Of a stretch of DNA of 8,547 bases, positions 5,862 through 8,547 are shown piece by piece. Source of the DNA: Phycisphaerales bacterium (GTDB taxonomy: Bacteria > Planctomycetota > Phycisphaerae > Tepidisphaerales > Tepidisphaeraceae); NCBI GenBank assembly GCA_028288775.1, contig JAQGHP010000593.1:1-8547 (forward strand). Reading direction: 5' to 3'. The notes under the pieces were generated by a model. The model saw only the letters and a list, made by a program, of their open reading frames with translations, was not told where the DNA came from and did no database searches. Each line of letters begins with the position of its first letter. Position 1 is the stretch's first letter. A program made the translations under genes and the position numbers.

Positions 5862-5935
5862 GTAGGGTGGGCGTACTCGCCCACCGTTCGTCAACCGATG
5901 GAGTGTGAAACGGTGGGCGAATACACCCACCCTAC
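5862..5935. repeat. Inverted repeat (GTAGGGTGGGCG type)
   Basis: Arms 5862-5888 and 5909-5935 are complementary at 25 of 27 positions around a 20-base loop. The two differences are changes between C and T. Each arm can also fold on itself: GGTGGGCG with CGCCCACC in the left arm, and a shorter version in the right arm. It has the same double-hairpin plan as 3121-3232 with unrelated sequence. The left edge coincides with the point where the aminotransferase remnant stops. Confidence 0.88.
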
Positions 5936-5970
5936 ATAAATAGGATATTCCGGCGTACTTCTACGTCCCG

Positions 5971-6121
5971 CCCCTCACCCTTTCCTTCTCCCCCGAGTAC
6001 GGGGAGAGGGGAGCGAGAGCGGGCTTGCGGCCCGACCGGGGCGACACGCCCTCGGCTCCGAAATTCTACCGGGCATTTCTAGATAGGCGGTCCACCAGGG
6101 AGAGGGCGGGGCGAGGGTGAG
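5971..6121. repeat. C/T-rich dispersed repeat, copy 2, with right arm
   Basis: 5973-6010 repeats the segment at 1342-1380 and contains a 7-bp hairpin (TCTCCCC at 5987-5993 with GGGGAGA at 6001-6007). A G-rich right arm at 6098-6121 (GGGAGAGGGCGGGGCGAGG and on) is roughly complementary to the left arm. The middle (6012-6097) holds another short GC-rich hairpin around GGGCTTGCGGCCC. It lies just beyond the stop codon of the minus-strand gene at 6151 and could end that transcript, although there is no T-tract. Confidence 0.65.
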
Positions 6122-6150
6122 AGCGTTCAGAAGTGGATGCATCCTGTCGT

Positions 6151-6879
6151 TCACGGCATGCCGAAGACAGGCGCCTCGACAAACTTCGGCAATTTCCCGG
6201 TTTGCGAGACCTCTTCGCGCATCATTTCGAGCATTCTGACGACCATCGCATGCCCGTGCTGCGATTGCACGATGCACAGCTTATTGCCACACACAGAGAA
6301 GGTACCGACGGTACCGCCGAAATCTTTCCAAGCTCCCATGTCGGCGTGCTCGGTGATTATTTTCTCGATGACGACGGCCGCTTCCGCGCGGCTCGGCGCG
6401 GCTCGCAGGAGGTCGCTCACGTCGTAAAGGCGGAGGGTTGCGCTGCTCTCAATCGCGTCCAGGCCGCTGGTAATGACGACCCGGCCCTGGTCGTCGATGA
6501 AATAGTCCAATTTAATCAGGTCGTGACGGGGATCGGAGTCCGGGCCGATTAGCGCAGACAGGGCCCGTTCCGCCGAAGTACGTTGGGCGCGGATGGTTAG
6601 ACGCGTTCCGGGCAATAGACCGCAGTCCGCAAGCGCCTCCCATCGCACAATAAAGGTTGCACCCGATTGGACCTCGAGCGTGGAAAATTCTTCCGAGATT
6701 GTCGCGGTTCCGCTTTCGAGCGACACGACCGTATGGGCGAGCCGTTCCTGTGTCCTGGTGGGGGAGGCGGCGGGGCGGCGCTGGGAGTAAGCATAGACGC
6801 ACCAGCAGAGGCCCACGCCTACTGCCGCGACGGGAAAAAGCTTGAAAGGATTTCGCATCAGATTGCCGCGGAATGCCAT
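6151..6879 (-). CDS. Membrane-anchored or exported secretin-N/STN-like protein
   Basis: 242 residues, function unknown. The N-terminus has basic residues followed by a hydrophobic stretch (about 14-31, FPVAAVGVGLCWCVYAY), a signal anchor or signal peptide. The rest, predicted outside the membrane, has two parts. Residues about 65-140 resemble the short STN/secretin N0-type fold, ending VVITSGL and then LYDVSDLL at 141-148. Residues about 160-215 (WKDFGGTVG, LCIVQS, LEMMREEV) resemble the N1-type domain of planctomycete secretin-like proteins, where 'W...GG.vG.i....g.LvV.qt...h..i..lL..l' is common. There is no secretin beta-barrel, so it is not a GspD/PilQ. Three cysteines in the C-terminal part are unusual for the family as I know it. 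A start at the second Met (6858) is equally possible; neither has a clear ribosome site. It is 81 bp downstream of the coiled-coil protein gene. Confidence 0.75.
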   Translation of the reverse strand: MAFRGNLMRNPFKLFPVAAVGVGLCWCVYAYSQRRPAASPTRTQERLAHTVVSLESGTATISEEFSTLEVQSGATFIVRWEALADCGLLPGTRLTIRAQRTSAERALSALIGPDSDPRHDLIKLDYFIDDQGRVVITSGLDAIESSATLRLYDVSDLLRAAPSRAEAAVVIEKIITEHADMGAWKDFGGTVGTFSVCGNKLCIVQSQHGHAMVVRMLEMMREEVSQTGKLPKFVEAPVFGMP

Positions 6880-6960
6880 CGTAACATCACCGGCGCGCAG
6901 GCGGGCGCGGAAAACAAGGAATGGGTATTTGCGACCGCTGAGTCATCGGCGTCTGGGCGA

Positions 6961-7938
6961 TCATCGCGGCGGCTGCGGCTGGACGTGGGCCGGCGGATTG
7001 GAATTGGGCGCGGGCTTGGGGAAGAGCACTACCGTGACGTAGCTGTAGATCAGCGAGAAGACGCCGACGATGACGCTCGCCCAGAGGGTGAACTTCAGGA
7101 TACGGATGCGGTTGGCGATTTCCTTGTCGCGCCATTCGGCCAGGCGGCGGTCGATCTCATCCAGCTTGCGGTCAATTCTCGCTTCGATCTCGTCGAGTTT
7201 TTGGTTGAGGTAGCTGTCGGCGGATTTTTTGATGCGGTTGGTGATGCCGCCAATGAGGCCGGATTCTTCGATGTCTTCCTTGATCGTCGCGGTGCGGTTG
7301 GGGGCGACGCCGGGGGAGGCGGATTGGTCTGGGAGAAACTGGTAGTCGGCGGCGCTTTCGGTGTCGCCGATCATGTTGGCGACCATTCCGCCGAGGAATG
7401 CGCGGCGCTTGCGGTTGAGCTTTTGGAAGAGGCCTTCGCCCTTCTTCAGCCGCTTGACGAGGGTGGGGACGGTGTCGCTTTCCAGCGCGGGGACGCCGCG
7501 CATTTTGGCCAGGACGACCAGGCCGCGTTGGGATAATCCCGAGAAGCGCATCGTGCGGATGCGGGCGATTTCCTGGGCGATTTGCTCGCGGGTGGCGCTC
7601 GCCGTGACGGGTCGGCGACTCCAGCGGATGACGTCGAGCATGGCGTCGCGATCAAACCCGGCGATGAGCTGCCGACGGTCATGGATTGCGGCGACAAGTT
7701 CCTGGCTCGTCTTGTACTCGGAAGGGTCGAGGCCGAATTCCTCGGCGAGGTGCGCGAGCTCGTCCCTGGGAAGCTCGGATAGCTGGCGCTGCGGAGAGAC
7801 GCCGGCCACGACGCCCGGGCGGGCCGGGCCGTCGGACTGCCGGGCCAGCGCGCTGGCGGTTGAGGGGCCGGGCAATTGTTTGGGGTCAGGGGTGTTGGGC
7901 GAGTTGTCGGGCATGCGCGACGCGGTCTCCCAGGTCAT
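6961..7938 (-). CDS. Protein with SAP/Rho-N-like repeats, coiled coil and C-terminal membrane segment
   Basis: 325 residues, not a named family to me. After a Pro-rich start, three helical repeats resembling SAP or Rho N-terminal modules run from about 52 to 165: LSELPRDELAHLAEEFGL, then DRDAMLDVIRWSRRPV, then LSQRGLVVLAKMRGV. SAP and Rho-N modules often bind nucleic acid, but structurally similar helix-hairpins occur elsewhere. A basic stretch follows (KRLKKGEGLFQKLNRKRR, 162-179), then an acidic linker, then a coiled coil at about 233-268 with a repeated KLDEI(E/D). One strong membrane helix lies at about 273-297 and a Pro-rich tail ends the protein. The topology places most of the protein on one side, probably the cytoplasm. 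The start is uncertain: 7938 overlaps the upstream gene by 53 bp, while the Met at 7914 follows a GGAG by 12 bases. Overlap with the upstream gene suggests co-translation. Confidence 0.8.
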   Translation of the reverse strand: MTWETASRMPDNSPNTPDPKQLPGPSTASALARQSDGPARPGVVAGVSPQRQLSELPRDELAHLAEEFGLDPSEYKTSQELVAAIHDRRQLIAGFDRDAMLDVIRWSRRPVTASATREQIAQEIARIRTMRFSGLSQRGLVVLAKMRGVPALESDTVPTLVKRLKKGEGLFQKLNRKRRAFLGGMVANMIGDTESAADYQFLPDQSASPGVAPNRTATIKEDIEESGLIGGITNRIKKSADSYLNQKLDEIEARIDRKLDEIDRRLAEWRDKEIANRIRILKFTLWASVIVGVFSLIYSYVTVVLFPKPAPNSNPPAHVQPQPPR

Positions 7939-8200
7939 GGATCAGGCTGTGTGCGTGCATCAGGATAAGAAACGCCACGCACAGCAGGATGCAGACGAGC
8001 ACGTCCCCGCCAAACGTGCGGAACCGCACCCGCAGCCCGTGCAGCAACAAATACCGGCGAAGCATGCTGACATACTTCTCCCCCCCGGCCAACCACACGT
8101 ACCAACCCCAAAGCGACTGAAGCGTGACGATCGTGGCGTAAATCGTCACCACGGTGGCCAGGGCATAGCGGAAGAAATTGAAAAAGTCGATCTGAGGCAT
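7886..8200 (-). CDS. Small two-helix membrane protein (104 aa)
   Basis: Function unknown. Two hydrophobic segments (about residues 9-33, FRYALATVVTIYATIVTL, and about 68-88, DVLVCILLCVAFLIL) flank a loop with many positive charges (MLRRYLLLHGLRVRFR). By the positive-inside rule the loop is cytoplasmic and both ends face outward. I chose the ATG at 8200 (MPQIDFF). The frame stays open to 8281, but those extra 27 residues are a translation of the inverted repeat at 8207-8437 and should not be included. There is no clear ribosome site. Its 3' end overlaps the start of the next gene, so the two products may be made in step and act together. It follows the yggS-like gene where some genomes carry yggT, but it is not recognisably YggT. 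Confidence 0.75.
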   Translation of the reverse strand: MPQIDFFNFFRYALATVVTIYATIVTLQSLWGWYVWLAGGEKYVSMLRRYLLLHGLRVRFRTFGGDVLVCILLCVAFLILMHAHSLIHDLGDRVAHARQLAQHP

Positions 8201-8206
8201 TGGTGC

Positions 8207-8437
8207 AAATCCGAATTCCGAATCCCCGAAATCCGAATGAAATCCCAAATCCCAACGACCAAATCCGAAGGCGGGAGCCACGAATGAACACGAAAATGAA
8301 CACGAATGGGCACGAAGAAGAAGTCTCCGTTCATTCGTGTGCCTTCGTGCTCATTTTCGTGTTCATTCGTGGCTTCCCCGTTTCGGAATTCGGAACTGTG
8401 ATTTCATTCGGATTTCGGGGATTCGGAATTCGGATTT
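8207..8437. repeat. Nested inverted repeat almost filling the gap after the yggS-like gene
   Basis: The outer arms 8207-8243 and 8401-8437 are perfectly complementary over 37 bp. The inner arms 8276-8306 and 8344-8374 are complementary at 30 of 31 positions around a 37-base centre. The outer arms are built on ccgaattccgaat and the inner arms on cacgaatgaacacgaa, so two different repeat families are nested. The element ends 6 bp from the YggS stop codon and 6 bp from the start codon of the next gene. The perfection of the outer arms suggests recent origin, gene conversion or selection on the structure. A transcript crossing it would fold into a very long hairpin. Confidence 0.93.
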
Positions 8438-8443
8438 CCCCGC

Positions 8444-8547
8444 TCATTCTTCCGCTTCTTCATGATCCATCGCCTTCCCTCCGAACAGTAGGCTGCCGAT
8501 GCGGACCATCGTGGCGCCCTCGGCGATGGCGGATTCGAAGTCGTGGC
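8444..8547 (-). CDS. yggS: YggS/PROSC-type pyridoxal-phosphate homeostasis protein, last 33 residues
   Basis: The frame enters from the right edge and ends with a TGA at 8446-8444. Its residues read HDFESAIAEGATMVRIGS, then LLFGGKAMDHEEAEE. The 'DFE.AI.eGaT.vRiG..lFG' pattern is the characteristic C-terminus of the YggS family, a PLP-binding protein without catalytic activity that holds vitamin B6 and affects amino- and keto-acid balance. Most of the gene, including the PLP lysine, is outside the window. The family tail normally stops soon after the FG; here an acidic extension of about 11 residues follows. Confidence 0.88.
   Translation of the reverse strand, partial: HDFESAIAEGATMVRIGSLLFGGKAMDHEEAEE

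Noticed and set aside
5666..5884. 72-codon minus-strand open frame over the aminotransferase remnant
   Set aside because: It is in a different frame from the 40 residues that match the aminotransferase C-terminus, and it starts inside the repeat.
6667..7536. Plus-strand open frame (289 codons) opposite the secretin-N-like and coiled-coil genes
   Set aside because: It spans two genes on the other strand and their gap, and its Gly/Asp/Val-rich sequence is a mirror of the coding strand.
8201..8281. N-terminal extension of the two-helix membrane protein
   Set aside because: The extra 27 residues are the translation of the outer inverted-repeat arm and flank; the ATG at 8200 gives a sensible membrane protein start.

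Overview
This is a high-GC bacterial window that looks like a planctomycete (Planctomycetota, possibly Phycisphaerae or a relative). The clues are weak or absent Shine-Dalgarno sequences, secretin-N-like 'YDV-DLL' proteins, and intergenic spaces packed with several unrelated inverted-repeat families of a kind I associate with planctomycete and verrucomicrobial genomes. That placement is inference from protein style and repeats; no rRNA or tRNA gene is present to confirm it.

Layout. Positions 1-2672 (minus strand) hold acetate kinase followed by the N-terminal half of phosphoketolase, which runs off the left edge. Together they form the phosphoketolase shunt: sugar phosphate to acetyl phosphate, then to acetate plus ATP. 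A gene-free stretch of about 960 bp (2673-3635) separates them from a plus-strand citramalate synthase (cimA, 3636-5243). This stretch holds a minus-strand intrinsic terminator preceded by mutually exclusive RNA helices upstream of ackA, a dispersed double-hairpin repeat, and a near-consensus sigma-70 promoter followed about 105 bp later by a plus-strand terminator, upstream of cimA. A small Ala/Gln-rich protein gene (5368-5631) follows cimA.

The convergent region 5632-6150 contains only debris and repeats. There is a 40-residue C-terminal remnant of a DegT/DnrJ/EryC1-type aminotransferase on the minus strand, cut off where a 74-bp inverted repeat begins, and then a second, C/T-rich repeat element.

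Positions 6151-8547 (minus strand) read, in order of transcription: the C-terminus of a YggS-type PLP homeostasis protein (cut by the right edge), a nested inverted repeat that almost fills the gap after it, a two-helix membrane protein, an overlapping gene for a protein with SAP/Rho-N-like repeats, a coiled coil and a C-terminal membrane segment, and a membrane-anchored or exported protein with secretin-N/STN-like domains. These last three look like a small envelope cluster of unknown function.

The most interesting items are the switch-like structured RNA upstream of ackA, the promoter-terminator unit upstream of cimA, the repeat family whose arm differences preserve local hairpins, and the uncharacterised membrane cluster. 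All functional claims about RNA and repeats are inferences from complementarity found by eye.
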